DNA of 39,587 nt from Salimicrobium halophilum (GCF_900100295.1 NZ_FNEV01000015.1:1-39587); one strand, 5' to 3'. Positions 22,061-30,322 are shown, counted from the first letter of the stretch. Numbers and translations are program-made. Notes: generated from the letters alone by a model not told the origin.

Positions 22061-23440
22061 TTATACCCCCGATTCTTCGATTTGTGCTTTCACGGCATCC
22101 ATCAGAGCTTCCTGTCCTTCTTCTTTACCCTGAAGCACACGCAGCACTTTCTGGTCGATCGTATTTGCTGTGAGAATGTGATGAATGAATACCGTCTCTT
22201 CTTGTCCCTGTCGATGCAGTCTGGCATTCGCCTGCTGGTACAATTCCAGCGACCACGGAAGGCCGAACCATACGATGATGTGTCCGCCTTGCTGAAGGTT
22301 CAATCCATGACCTGCGGATGCCGGATGTGCTAATAACAACGGAACTTCTCCGTCATTCCAGTCTTTCATCACTTCATCGTGCTCATCCAGGGTAATCGCT
22401 TCTTTAAACTTCTTCTGGATACGGTCGCGGTCATGTTGGAAGCTATAGAACACTAACACCGATTGGCCCTGTGCCTCATGGATGATTTCTTCCAACGCTT
22501 CAAGTTTTTTATTGTGAATCAGCTGCACGCCACGGTCTTCGTTATAACTGGCACCGTTCGACAGCTGCAATAGCTTTTGGGTTAAGGCTCCTGCGTTATC
22601 CGCAATGATATCCCCTTCTTCGAATTCCAGAATCTTCTCTTTCTGCAGGTCTTCATAAAAAGCTCGTTCCTTATCGGTCATTTTCACGGTGATCGTATTA
22701 TCGATTCGGTCCGGTAGCTTGATATAGTCCCGGCTTTTCATACTTACGCAGATATCATCAATCTGTTCGTAGATATGCTTTTCGGCTTCCGGTCGTAGCT
22801 TGTACTTTTCGATGAATCCGGCTCCCGTGTGAATCGGATAAAAATAACGCATTTTGTAATACTGCTGCGTCTGCCCTAAACGTTCTCCCCGATCCACCAG
22901 GTAAATTTGGCTCCAGAGATCCAAGAGACTGTTCGGAGCCGGTGTTCCTGTGAGACCGACAAACCGATCAAACAGAGGACTGATTTTCTTCAGATGCTTG
23001 AATCGCTTCGAGGATGGGTCTTTGAAACTCGACAGCTCATCCACCACCAGCATATCGAAAGGTGGTTTCATCCCCCGGTCCCGGTAATAGTCGATCAGCC
23101 AGACGACATTATCCCGATTGATCACATAGATATCAGCATCGGTTAAAAGCGCCTGCCGTCTGTCTTTCTCTTTCCCGAGAACCTTCGATATCTTCAAATG
23201 CTTCGTATGCTCCCACTTCTTCACTTCCTGACTCCACGTGTCACGCGCCACCCGTAAGGGAGCGATCACTAACACTTTGCTGATTTCCACATAGTCATAG
23301 ATAAGCTGTTCAATAGCTGTTAGGGTTGAGACTGTTTTGCCCAGTCACAGACCCATGTCTAAAAACAGCGCATACCTTTTGTTATTCAGGATCTGGTTGA
23401 TTGCATACGTTTGATACGCATGCGGCTGAAATTTAGTCAT
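22061..23440 (-). pseudogene. SNF2-type helicase interrupted by an in-frame TGA in Walker A
   Basis: From the ATG at 23440 (AGGAGGTG upstream) the frame reads MTKFQPHAYQTYAINQ... to LFLDMGL, then TGA at 23345-23347, then LGKTVSTLTAIEQ in the same frame to the stop at 22061: 459 codons in all. An ordinary SNF2 phage helicase reads DMGLGKT here, so the interruption is equal to six extra bases (TGACTG). The rest is intact: VIAPLRVARDTW, VVDELSSFKDP, GLTGTPAPNSLLDLW and PASAGHGLNLQQGGHIIVWF...QANARLHRQGQ. Restart at a GTG (23290) has no Shine-Dalgarno and would lack the ATP-binding loop. It may be inactivated or a sequencing error; UGA followed by C is leaky, so readthrough cannot be excluded. 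Confidence 0.8.
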
Positions 23441-23475
23441 GGGAAGCATCACCTCCTGCATATTGTATAGAGAGT

Positions 23476-23760
23476 CTATTCATCATCGATGACCCTCCTC
23501 ATGAATTCATCCACTTCTTCTTTGCTGGAAACGGCATAGACGTGCTGGCCTAAATTCTCGAATTGCTTTTTCCGTTTCTCCTGCAGTTTCCGTAGTTTCT
23601 GTCCCGGTCGTTTCACTTCTACGAAATACAACCGCCCACCAGGTAACATGCAGATCCGATCCGGTACTCCGGATAATCCCGGAGATTCGAATTTTACGCA
23701 CCACCCATTCCGTTTCTCGATGTTCGTTTTTAAATGCTTTTCGACGTCTCTTTCTCTCAT
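23476..23760 (-). CDS. VRR-NUC domain nuclease
   Basis: A 94-residue stand-alone VRR-NUC protein (PD-(D/E)XK fold). Seen: RERDVEKHLKTNIEKRNGWCVKFES at the N-terminus, then GVPDRICMLPGGRLYFVEVKRPGQKLRKLQEKRKKQ, with catalytic-type D (PDRI) and E-x-K (FVEVK) and the conserved Q. Phage VRR-NUC genes next to an SNF2 helicase are frequent and probably act on branched or repair intermediates. GTGAGGTGAGTACAGC precedes the ATG. Confidence 0.92.
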   Translation of the reverse strand: MRERDVEKHLKTNIEKRNGWCVKFESPGLSGVPDRICMLPGGRLYFVEVKRPGQKLRKLQEKRKKQFENLGQHVYAVSSKEEVDEFMRRVIDDE

Positions 23761-24087
23761 GCTGTACTCACCTCACATTTTAGGGGTGTGGGCGTGTGGG
23801 CGTTTTTTTCGATTTCTCAACTTTTTATAAAAAACAGGGGGTATTTCCTATATACTCCCTCTATATATACTTTTAATAGTTTACCTTAAAAATACGACCA
23901 CACTGCCCACAGTAAGGGGTAATCCCTTGATATGACTGGCTTGAAGGTGTGGGCGTAAGGTGTGGGCGTAACGAAATTTCTGCCCACGACGCCCACACCT
24001 GTTTTACTCATTTTAGGTTAATTGGAAAATACTAGTGTGGGCGTGATTTTGAGACGCCCACACCTAATTCGGGTTACGCCCACACCT
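23761..24087. repeat. Iteron-like array and AT-rich stretch (candidate origin)
   Basis: No gene is supported here. The core GTGTGGGCG occurs eight times: forward at 23786, 23794, 23947, 23960 and 24035, inverted (CGCCCACAC) at 23990, 24055 and 24077. Several copies extend to AAGGTGTGGGCGTAA. A strongly AT-rich part (about 23815-23890, with TATATATACTTTTAATAG) lies between the first and second groups. The array starts right at the stop codon of the primase-helicase gene. Iterons plus an AT-rich unwinding region beside a replication gene is the normal form of a phage origin. Confidence 0.65.
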
Positions 24088-26550
24088 TCAATTGCTATTT
24101 TTACGTATATAAGCTCGCTGAACGCCGTACTCTTTTCCGAACCTTAAGGTACCTTTCTTGGTGGAATCGTTCGGTTTCCATCCTGGCATGTTTCTCAGAA
24201 TATCGTTGATTTCTCTCCGGTCCTGAGCCCGAAACAGATTCCGACTATTGCCTAAACACTCCACCCAGATTTCCAAGGCACATACACGATCCCGGATCAT
24301 GGTCCCTTCCGGACTATCCCCGAAGTCGCTGTCCAAAAATGTCCGTCTCTCACCGATGTCTCTCTCATACCAGTCCTCTGGCAATTTGGTATCCAAGTAC
24401 TCTTGTACAAGGCCGAACCATGGCGACTCCTCCGTGTGTGCTTCCTGCGTTTCCTTCATCTCTGCTTCCAATCCATCCGGGAGAAATAGAGGTTCCTGCT
24501 GTTCATACCGGTGCTTCGCTTCTGCCCATAACTGGTTGATATCGTCATCCGTCAGGTCTTTCCATGAGAATAACTGCTTGTCGGCATTGACTGTCACCGG
24601 CCAGAAACGACGGTTCCCTGTCTTATCTTTCAGGAACGTCACATCGTTCGTGGTGCCGAAGAACACGCACTGCCGAGGGAAGTCTTCAATGTTCTTTCCG
24701 TAAGCGACGCGGTACCGGTCCTCCTGTTTGGAGATGAAGTGCTTAATCGATTCGACATCCGTTTTCCGTGTAGCCGATAATTCCCCGAGCTCGATGATCC
24801 AGGCACCCTGCAATTGTTCAAAGGCTTCTTTTCCCGTCACCGTCGTCACAGAGTCACTGAACCACTGCTGCCCCATACGGTTGATCAGCATCGATTTCCC
24901 TATCCCTTGCGGTCCGTAAAGCGTAAGCATGTAGTCGAATTTAATGCCGGGTTCCATAATACGAGCAACCGCAGCTGTGAATGCTTTTCGGGTGACAGCT
25001 CGGTTCAGGTCACTGTCCTCGGCTCCCAGGTAATCAATAAGAAGCGTGTCCAGTCGTTCCGTGCCGTCCCATTCAAGGGACGTCAGGTAATCACGGACAG
25101 GGTGAAACGAATGCCTCTCACTCATCACTTTCACTGCGTCCTCCGTCTTCGCTTTGTTGTAGATGCCGTAAAAGCGCTCCAGATAATCCCGTAATCCCGC
25201 ATCATCGCCGTCGGTCCAGTGGTCCATGTTCGCTTTTCGCCATGGCACGTCTTTCAAGAGCGTCAGGCGCTGCGTGAATTCATTCGTAGCAATACGCTTC
25301 TTCACGAACGGGTCATTCTCTAAGATGAGCAGGATATTCGGCACACTGGCATCGACTTCGCCCTGTTTATTCAGAACAAGCTTTTTCGTCCATTTCTCCT
25401 TCTTTTCGTCACCGTCGTCGTGATCCGGCCATTCGGTATCTTCGACATCCAGTTCATCGAACTCTTCTTTTGCAGCTTCCATCCGTTCTTCCGCGACTTT
25501 CGCTTTGACTTCTTCATCGTTCTGAGCCAGATCCCGCATGGCCTTGTAAGACGGAAGTTCAGTAACCTTGGCATCCGGTTTCGCATCTTCATCCTGTTCG
25601 CTGAACAAGTGCATCCGTACAAAGTCGAACGCATTCACCAACATGCTGCTCGTCGGGTCAGTGCCGTGGTGGCTGTACGCGAATTTCCCGTTATCGTAGA
25701 GAACGAGACCGCCGGCGGTGCTTCCTTCGTTGTACGTGTACCGGTCCTCCTGGTAATACTCATAGACGCCCGGGAGAAACGCCTCCATCGCACCTTCAAT
25801 GGAATACGTGCGGTTGAACGTTCCGACGAGCCCCGGCTTCTCATAAGGGTCGCCCTGCTTATCGGCTAACCTTTTATAATCCTGCTGTTGCCGTGAGGAG
25901 GCAGGCCACTCTAAGGGATCTCGCCAGTCGATATACTTGTTCAGAACATCGTCCGGGTCGAGCCAGGTTTCATCCTGATACGTGAAAATGAACTCTGCAT
26001 CTTCACTGGTGCTCGGCCAGTACATCAAACGGTGCGCCTGATACGTCGTATCATCGAAGTAGTCGATGCCGATCTGTTCCGCAACCTTTTTCCCTATGGC
26101 GACATACTCTTCTGCCGTTACCGGTCGGGAGAGAGGTGCGATAAAGCGAAGACGTGGTCGGTACTCCCGGTGCTTGTGCGTGGAATAAAGGGCATAGGCA
26201 TGGCCGAAGAGCATGTCAATGATCTCCGGCATCCCTTCTTCCCCGTAGTCGATATCAAGCGTGAGAAGGGTTCGGTTGAACACATTTCCCGCTTTCCGGC
26301 GGCCTTCTTTCAACATACCGCCGACGAACCCTCCCACGTCTTTGATCTCATCCTGCTGGGCCTTCTTCATTTTCAGGTATTCCGTGGCTGACTCTTTGGT
26401 TCGGACCGTTTCGCTGATACGTGTAAGGAAGTCGGACCAGGTCAGCTCTTTGTTCCTCCAGTGTTTCGCCATGCGGTTATCAGCTGTCGCAATACTGAGC
26501 TCTCCATCATGCTGTAAGTGTTTCAATTTGTTTGGCTTTTCCAGTTTCAT
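24088..26550 (-). CDS. VapE/VirE-type primase-helicase
   Basis: An 820-residue replication protein. Residues about 90-200 resemble the archaeo-eukaryotic-primase-like domain: LLTLDID (D99, D101), RPRLRFIAPLSRPVT at 131-145, and TYQAHRLMYWPS with R174. The C-terminal half is the VirE-type P-loop ATPase: Walker A GPQGIGKS at 546-553, Walker B AWIIELGEL at 583-591, FGTTN at 631-635 and TGNRRFWPV after it. Between them is a very acidic linker (about 340-390). Such proteins prime and unwind at phage origins, and the iteron-like array begins right at its stop codon. Confidence 0.9.
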   Translation of the reverse strand: MKLEKPNKLKHLQHDGELSIATADNRMAKHWRNKELTWSDFLTRISETVRTKESATEYLKMKKAQQDEIKDVGGFVGGMLKEGRRKAGNVFNRTLLTLDIDYGEEGMPEIIDMLFGHAYALYSTHKHREYRPRLRFIAPLSRPVTAEEYVAIGKKVAEQIGIDYFDDTTYQAHRLMYWPSTSEDAEFIFTYQDETWLDPDDVLNKYIDWRDPLEWPASSRQQQDYKRLADKQGDPYEKPGLVGTFNRTYSIEGAMEAFLPGVYEYYQEDRYTYNEGSTAGGLVLYDNGKFAYSHHGTDPTSSMLVNAFDFVRMHLFSEQDEDAKPDAKVTELPSYKAMRDLAQNDEEVKAKVAEERMEAAKEEFDELDVEDTEWPDHDDGDEKKEKWTKKLVLNKQGEVDASVPNILLILENDPFVKKRIATNEFTQRLTLLKDVPWRKANMDHWTDGDDAGLRDYLERFYGIYNKAKTEDAVKVMSERHSFHPVRDYLTSLEWDGTERLDTLLIDYLGAEDSDLNRAVTRKAFTAAVARIMEPGIKFDYMLTLYGPQGIGKSMLINRMGQQWFSDSVTTVTGKEAFEQLQGAWIIELGELSATRKTDVESIKHFISKQEDRYRVAYGKNIEDFPRQCVFFGTTNDVTFLKDKTGNRRFWPVTVNADKQLFSWKDLTDDDINQLWAEAKHRYEQQEPLFLPDGLEAEMKETQEAHTEESPWFGLVQEYLDTKLPEDWYERDIGERRTFLDSDFGDSPEGTMIRDRVCALEIWVECLGNSRNLFRAQDRREINDILRNMPGWKPNDSTKKGTLRFGKEYGVQRAYIRKNSN

Positions 26551-26568
26551 CCGACAACCCTCTTTTCT

Positions 26569-27813
26569 TTATCCGAGCTTTACTAGTTCTAGGAGATGAT
26601 GAGACTTTCTCGAGTTGTAGTCTGCGAATTCGTGAGCTTTCTTCAATTGACTGTTCAAATTATCAATGCGGGACTGATACTCTTTGCAGTCGTAATCATG
26701 ATGTTGTGTTTTTCGCTCTAGCTCTACTTGCAGAGATTCATATTTTTCGAGAAGGTCATTATGCTGTTCTTGTTGGTTCACCAAATCAGTCTGTAGAGCC
26801 TGCACTTTCTTCCAAACGTCCTCACATTCCGACTGGTAATGATTCGCACGCTCCTTCGCCTGATCGTACTGTTCATTTGCTTCATCCAACTGAGCTTTCA
26901 ACTGCTTCGATCGTTCTTGCTCTTCTTCGAGCTGCTTCTGTAGGTCTGAGCTTGGTTTCACGTTAGCCTTTGCAGGAGCATCTTCCTTCTTGCTAGATTT
27001 GTCACGTAGCTGTCTCGCATAGTAGTAAACGGTTTTAATATTGGTTCCCGTCTCTTTCGCAATCTCTTTGGCCGTAAGATCCGTATCTTCCAACATCGTT
27101 TTTGCTTTATCAATATCACCTTGAGCCATCATGTTCCCCTCCTGGTAGTTGTGATAGTGTTCAGCCACTTTCTTGATGAGCCGTCCAATATGAGGTTGTG
27201 ATACCTCTAATATGTCACTAATTTCTTGCTGAGATCGCCCTTCCATTTTTAATTCCATAATCTCTTTTAAACGCGGTGGTAAACCTGCAAGGAATTCTTT
27301 TACGAAGATTTCTGTTGTATCTTCGGAATCACTCAACATATCAAGGTAAGTAATTCCACCATCCTCGGTATCCACTTCCTTATCGAGAGAATGGACGTGA
27401 GACTTATATAGAAGCGCGTTTCGAACATCTGATTCACGAACATTTAATGTTTCAGCAACTTCATGAATTGGTCTGTCGTAAAGATCTTGCTTGGCCATTT
27501 CAATGGAAACGTTATGAGCCTTCCTTCCATACTTGACCAAAGTGCTTTTTTCACGAAGGTATTTTTTAACGTGACCACTGATATACTGAGCAGCATAGGT
27601 GATGAACTTGAACCCATAATCTTCGTTGAATTTATGGAAAGCTTTCATGAGGCCCTCAACACCCACGTTGAAAAGCTCTTCCTTATCAATCCCGACTTTT
27701 TTGCCTTGCCTCGACCAATGCTGGTGTGCGATTTTCCAGATGAACTTTTCATGTTTGGCAAAGAGGTCGTCTGCTGTTATCCATTCACCTTCAATTAATC
27801 GCTTTTCATCCAT
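26569..27813 (-). CDS. Phage sigma-70 factor with extra HTH and long coiled-coil tail
   Basis: A 414-residue protein. Start is the ATG at 27813, overlapping the upstream stop by 8 bases. Residues 20-90 are sigma region 2 (DLFAKHEKFIWKIA, EELFNVGVEGLMKAFHKFNE, GFKFITYAAQYISGHVKKYL). Residues about 93-140 look like region 3 (IHEVAETLNVRESDVRNAL). Residues about 168-220 are region 4 (GLPPRLKEIMELKMEGRSQQEISDILEVSQPHIGRLIKK). This is the layout of group 3 sigma factors such as SigB or SigF. A second helix-turn-helix follows (about 235-272) and then a strong coiled coil from 285 to the end. No product I know of has this fusion; it may redirect the host polymerase to phage promoters. Confidence 0.85.
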   Translation of the reverse strand: MDEKRLIEGEWITADDLFAKHEKFIWKIAHQHWSRQGKKVGIDKEELFNVGVEGLMKAFHKFNEDYGFKFITYAAQYISGHVKKYLREKSTLVKYGRKAHNVSIEMAKQDLYDRPIHEVAETLNVRESDVRNALLYKSHVHSLDKEVDTEDGGITYLDMLSDSEDTTEIFVKEFLAGLPPRLKEIMELKMEGRSQQEISDILEVSQPHIGRLIKKVAEHYHNYQEGNMMAQGDIDKAKTMLEDTDLTAKEIAKETGTNIKTVYYYARQLRDKSSKKEDAPAKANVKPSSDLQKQLEEEQERSKQLKAQLDEANEQYDQAKERANHYQSECEDVWKKVQALQTDLVNQQEQHNDLLEKYESLQVELERKTQHHDYDCKEYQSRIDNLNSQLKKAHEFADYNSRKSHHLLELVKLG

Positions 27814-28291
27814 GCACAGCCTTCTCCCGTTTCTTTTGCTCACGTTCAATGGCAGCCTCTTTTCTCGAAGCTTTAGGTTTTGTTACTGCAACTTCCGGAT
27901 CCCAGTTCAGATTACGAATGCGATGGTAAATGACATGATAAGCTAGCCCATTCTTTCTTGCTTTATCTCTGTAATACTTAGGGATTACAGGATTGTCATG
28001 AGCATGAGGAGCAGTCGCAGCTTTTTCTTTGCTCCATCCCATAACCCTACGAGAAATGAACAACTGCCATGGAATACCATTCGCTTCACATAAATCTCTC
28101 CACTTCTGGTCATATTTCTGACACCGTTCTTGCCGAGACATGACATGATGTGTTTTTGCTTTCTTCACCGTCCAGCCATACACTTCCACACGCTGATAGA
28201 AGTTCTTGTAGCTGATCCCATTCTCCGCAGCTTCCTTGACGTCTTTAAGCGTCCATACATAATCGTCATGCCATTTATCAATGTCGATCAT
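27806..28291 (-). CDS. 161-residue protein with three NGI...GW repeats
   Basis: The start at 28291 is fixed by GGGAGGAGGAAACATC. Three copies of one HTH-like unit are visible: ENGISYKNFYQRVEVYGWTVKKAKT, ANGIPWQLFISRRVMGWSKEKAATAP and KNGLAYHVIYHRIRNLNWDPEVAVTKP, each a helix, NG-turn, recognition-like helix and W. This repeat is known in many phage proteins, usually once or twice. The C-terminus (SRKEAAIEREQKKREKAVHG) is a basic helix. It is translationally coupled to the sigma factor by 8-base overlap, so they may work together. Function unknown. Confidence 0.75.
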   Translation of the reverse strand: MIDIDKWHDDYVWTLKDVKEAAENGISYKNFYQRVEVYGWTVKKAKTHHVMSRQERCQKYDQKWRDLCEANGIPWQLFISRRVMGWSKEKAATAPHAHDNPVIPKYYRDKARKNGLAYHVIYHRIRNLNWDPEVAVTKPKASRKEAAIEREQKKREKAVHG

Positions 28292-28449
28292 GATGTTTCC
28301 TCCTCCCATCCATACCGATTAATCTGAGATCGTAACGCCTGATAATGCTTGTCCGTCGTGCCAGTGATGTAGCCGAGCAGTTTATTGTCGGAGAGACGAA
28401 CAGCTTTGAGCTGCCCGTCGTTCTCCTGGATCGTATATTTGTTGGTCAT
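28288..28449 (-). CDS. 53-residue small protein, unknown
   Basis: Reads MTNKYTIQENDGQLKAVRLSDNKLLGYITGTTDKHYQALRSQINRYGWEEETS. It overlaps both neighbours through ATGA junctions (with the upstream 70-residue gene and the downstream NGI-repeat gene), which strongly supports translation. The build is strand-strand-helix; no family recognised. Confidence 0.7.
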   Translation of the reverse strand: MTNKYTIQENDGQLKAVRLSDNKLLGYITGTTDKHYQALRSQINRYGWEEETS

Positions 28450-28658
28450 GAAAGCTCACCTTTGATTTCGTCGTACATCAGGTTATCGACGGTCATGGAT
28501 GCGAACCACTGATCTCTTCGTAGTTTGCTGAAGTCCAGGTCTAAGTGGTCGGCAGGCGTTAGTGCTCCGTTCTCGTGTTTATAGAAAAGGTACTTGGTCT
28601 CATCGTTCTGGATCATGTCCATCATTCGCTCAAAAGCGATTTCTACATATATGGTCAT
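28446..28658 (-). CDS. 70-residue small protein, unknown
   Basis: Reads MTIYVEIAFERMMDMIQNDETKYLFYKHENGALTPADHLDLDFSKLRRDQWFA... The start at 28658 has AGGAGAATTCACC before it; the frame is open further but without a ribosome-binding site. The last codons overlap the next start (ATGA). Aromatic and acidic; function unknown. Confidence 0.68.
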   Translation of the reverse strand: MTIYVEIAFERMMDMIQNDETKYLFYKHENGALTPADHLDLDFSKLRRDQWFASMTVDNLMYDEIKGELS

Positions 28659-28693
28659 TGGTGAATTCTCCTCTCTTTTGTTGCGGATGTCTG

Positions 28694-28897
28694 TCATGCT
28701 TTGTGAACAATTAACTCCCATTCATTAATGGCTCTGTCCATAAGTTCATTTGTGAAGCAAAATTCCCCATTTTCTGCAAGAAGTATTACACGCTCGTTAT
28801 CCTTTTGTAGCACACCATATTTAATGCCTTTATAGAATATCCGACCCTCTGCTTCAAAATGATCTTGGGGTTCTATATAATAAAGAACTTCATTCAT
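28694..28897 (-). CDS. 67-residue small protein, unknown
   Basis: Reads MNEVLYYIEPQDHFEAEGRIFYKGIKYGVLQKDNERVILLAENGEFCFTNELMDRAINEWELIVHKA. GAGAGGAGCAATAAGT before the ATG is a good Shine-Dalgarno. Mostly beta with a final helix, possibly an SH3-like barrel. No family recognised. Confidence 0.68.
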   Translation of the reverse strand: MNEVLYYIEPQDHFEAEGRIFYKGIKYGVLQKDNERVILLAENGEFCFTNELMDRAINEWELIVHKA

Positions 28898-28943
28898 ACT
28901 TATTGCTCCTCTCTTTTGTTGCGGATAATCGTCGGTTAGTGTC

Positions 28944-29150
28944 TTAATCTATAACAGACCATCCAGAATCTAAGAAGTTCTGCTCCCATTCTTCGTGCAT
29001 CTCCTGTAAGTCGGCCTCAATGTCATCCGCAGGACTTTTATCTAACATCTCCTGAGTGAACCCTAATTCTTCCAACGTTTTAGTTTCCTCTTCTTTCCAC
29101 CTTCCTAAAGAGAGCATGAAAAGTATTTTTGTATCAAGTGTGTATTTCAC
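28944..29150 (-). CDS. 68-residue acidic helical protein, unknown
   Basis: Reads MKYTLDTKILFMLSLGRWKEEETKTLEELGFTQEMLDKSPADDIEADLQEMHEEWEQNFLDSGWSVID. The start is a GTG that overlaps the stop of the 32-residue membrane peptide (GTGA), so translation is probably coupled to it. No function known. Confidence 0.68.
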   Translation of the reverse strand: MKYTLDTKILFMLSLGRWKEEETKTLEELGFTQEMLDKSPADDIEADLQEMHEEWEQNFLDSGWSVID

Positions 29151-29245
29151 TTTTGATCCTCCTCTATTTTTTCTTTGAAGCTGTAAGTTAACCCCGACAA
29201 TGACCCTATAATCCAGCCGAGCAGAAATATGATTGTATAGTCCAT
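29147..29245 (-). CDS. 32-residue single-pass membrane peptide
   Basis: Reads MDYTIIFLLGWIIGSLSGLTYSFKEKIEEDQK. Residues 4-20 are one hydrophobic helix and the tail is charged. AAGGAGCGAGAGCG precedes the ATG. It overlaps the next gene at GTGA. Too short for reliable family assignment; similar mini membrane proteins are frequent in early operons of Bacillus phages. Confidence 0.65.
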   Translation of the reverse strand: MDYTIIFLLGWIIGSLSGLTYSFKEKIEEDQK

Positions 29246-29293
29246 CGCTCTCGCTCCTTTTTGTTGTACTAAATGTGTCTGATTCGCTTTACT

Positions 29294-29515
29294 CTAATCC
29301 TGTTTCCGGCGTTGTTTTAAAAACTGTTCTATTAACGCCGCCCAGTTCTTTTGCAAGGCTTCATCGTCCTCATCAGCTACGTTAGACATAATGTTTTCGA
29401 TATGGTTTCTGAATGTGCGGTATTCGTCTCCACATTCTCTACAGGTAATGTAACCCTCAACCTCAATCAAATCGTCTTTCATTTCTAAACAAACCCCGCA
29501 TATCCCTTTGTTCAT
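29294..29515 (-). CDS. 73-residue zinc-ribbon-like protein
   Basis: From the ATG at 29515 (AAAGGAGAG upstream) it reads MNKGICGVCLEMKDDLIEVEGYITCRECGDEYRTF..., with C6-x2-C9 and C25-x2-C28, a small zinc ribbon, then a helical acidic tail with NWAALIEQFLKQRRKQD. The longer reading from 29566 lacks a ribosome-binding site. Likely a nucleic-acid- or protein-binding accessory factor; not otherwise recognised. Confidence 0.7.
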   Translation of the reverse strand: MNKGICGVCLEMKDDLIEVEGYITCRECGDEYRTFRNHIENIMSNVADEDDEALQKNWAALIEQFLKQRRKQD

Positions 29516-29549
29516 TCCATTCAACTCTCCTTTTACTGAGTCTGATGCG

Positions 29550-29696
29550 TTACTTTTCTGTTCCATCTGGACCTGATACTAAAGCTGGTATAAGCAAAGC
29601 CCATAATGCCACTAAGCTTTCTGTAATAAATATTCCTGTGCTAATTGCAATCGCTGAAGATATCCAAACAATTGCATAAGCTGTCGTTGCTTTCAT
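29550..29696 (-). CDS. 48-residue two-helix membrane peptide
   Basis: Reads MKATTAYAIVWISSAIAISTGIFITESLVALWALLIPALVSGPDGTEK. Two hydrophobic helices (about 5-22 and 25-41). AGGAGTG lies before the ATG, and the gene lies between two small genes of the early operon. Function unknown. Confidence 0.65.
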   Translation of the reverse strand: MKATTAYAIVWISSAIAISTGIFITESLVALWALLIPALVSGPDGTEK

Positions 29697-29711
29697 TAAG
29701 CTTCACTCCTC

Positions 29712-29978
29712 TCAATTATTCGGATCGTACACATACCGCCGGCCATCGTAGCTGATAACGGAAGGTAAGCCTTTCTTCATCTTCAAATGCTCGACCGATC
29801 GGAGGCGTCTGTTTTCCTTAGCCAGGTACTGACACATATCGATCGCTTCTTCCAATGCCATCTGATTCCAGTCATAATCACTGTGGGACGCTTCTTCTAA
29901 GGTTGTTCCGTACGTTTCGATGCCCTTTTGTTCCTGCTGGTCGAGCATGTCATTAATGATGCGTTTGACTGGTCTCAT
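29712..29978 (-). CDS. 88-residue MazG-like helical protein
   Basis: From the ATG at 29978, overlapping the previous stop by ATGA, it reads MRPVKRIINDMLDQQEQKGIETYGTTLEEASHSDYDWNQMALEEAIDMCQYLAKENRRLRS... The centre (Y-G-T-T-L ... H-D-Y-x-W-x-Q-M-x-L-E-E-A-x-D-x-x-Q-Y-L) is a common phage family that resembles the core of MazG/dUTPase-type helices, with E-E-x-x-D. It ends YDGRRYVYDPNN. A nucleotide-hydrolase role is possible but not proved by the sequence. Confidence 0.7.
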   Translation of the reverse strand: MRPVKRIINDMLDQQEQKGIETYGTTLEEASHSDYDWNQMALEEAIDMCQYLAKENRRLRSVEHLKMKKGLPSVISYDGRRYVYDPNN

Positions 29979-30322
29979 TTGCCCCACCCTTTCAGATTCA
30001 GAATAGCTGTATCGATCTCGTCTTCCTTGATTGGTCGTTTCCGTTTCTCTTGATTCCGGAGATGCGAGTATCGAACCCGCAACTCCTGGATGGTAGCTTT
30101 CAAGTGTTTCTGTTCCTGTAATAGTTTCTTGCGACGGACACTGTGTTTGGTAGCAGGAAGCACCGTTTTCTCGATATAGGTGAGTCGGCTTTGGTGAGCG
30201 TTGATATCGGACTGGAGGTCGGCTAAACGAAGGCGAGTATTCAGTCCTCTGCTAAATGCGTTGACTCTCTCCATGAATTGTCTACCAATGTTACGAAGTG
30301 CTTCTGCAAGATTTGTGGTCAT
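29975..30322 (-). CDS. 115-residue basic coiled-coil protein, unknown
   Basis: Reads MTTNLAEALRNIGRQFMERVNAFSRGLNTRLRLADLQSDINAHQ... Nearly all helical with many R and K and two helical blocks (RLADLQSDINAHQSRLTYIEKTV, VRRKKLLQEQKHLKATIQELRVRY). A DNA-binding or structural role would fit. The ATG shares one base with the stop of the small membrane protein before it. Confidence 0.65.
   Translation of the reverse strand: MTTNLAEALRNIGRQFMERVNAFSRGLNTRLRLADLQSDINAHQSRLTYIEKTVLPATKHSVRRKKLLQEQKHLKATIQELRVRYSHLRNQEKRKRPIKEDEIDTAILNLKGWGK

Noticed and set aside
22061-23290. Shorter helicase starting at 23290 as the real gene
   Set aside because: The GTG has no Shine-Dalgarno and the product would lack the Walker A motif, while a good start with matching SNF2 sequence lies upstream in the same frame.
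23785-24088. CRISPR array for the repeated GTGTGGGCG motif
   Set aside because: Repeats are only 9-15 bp, in both orientations and unevenly spaced, without spacers of constant length or cas genes.
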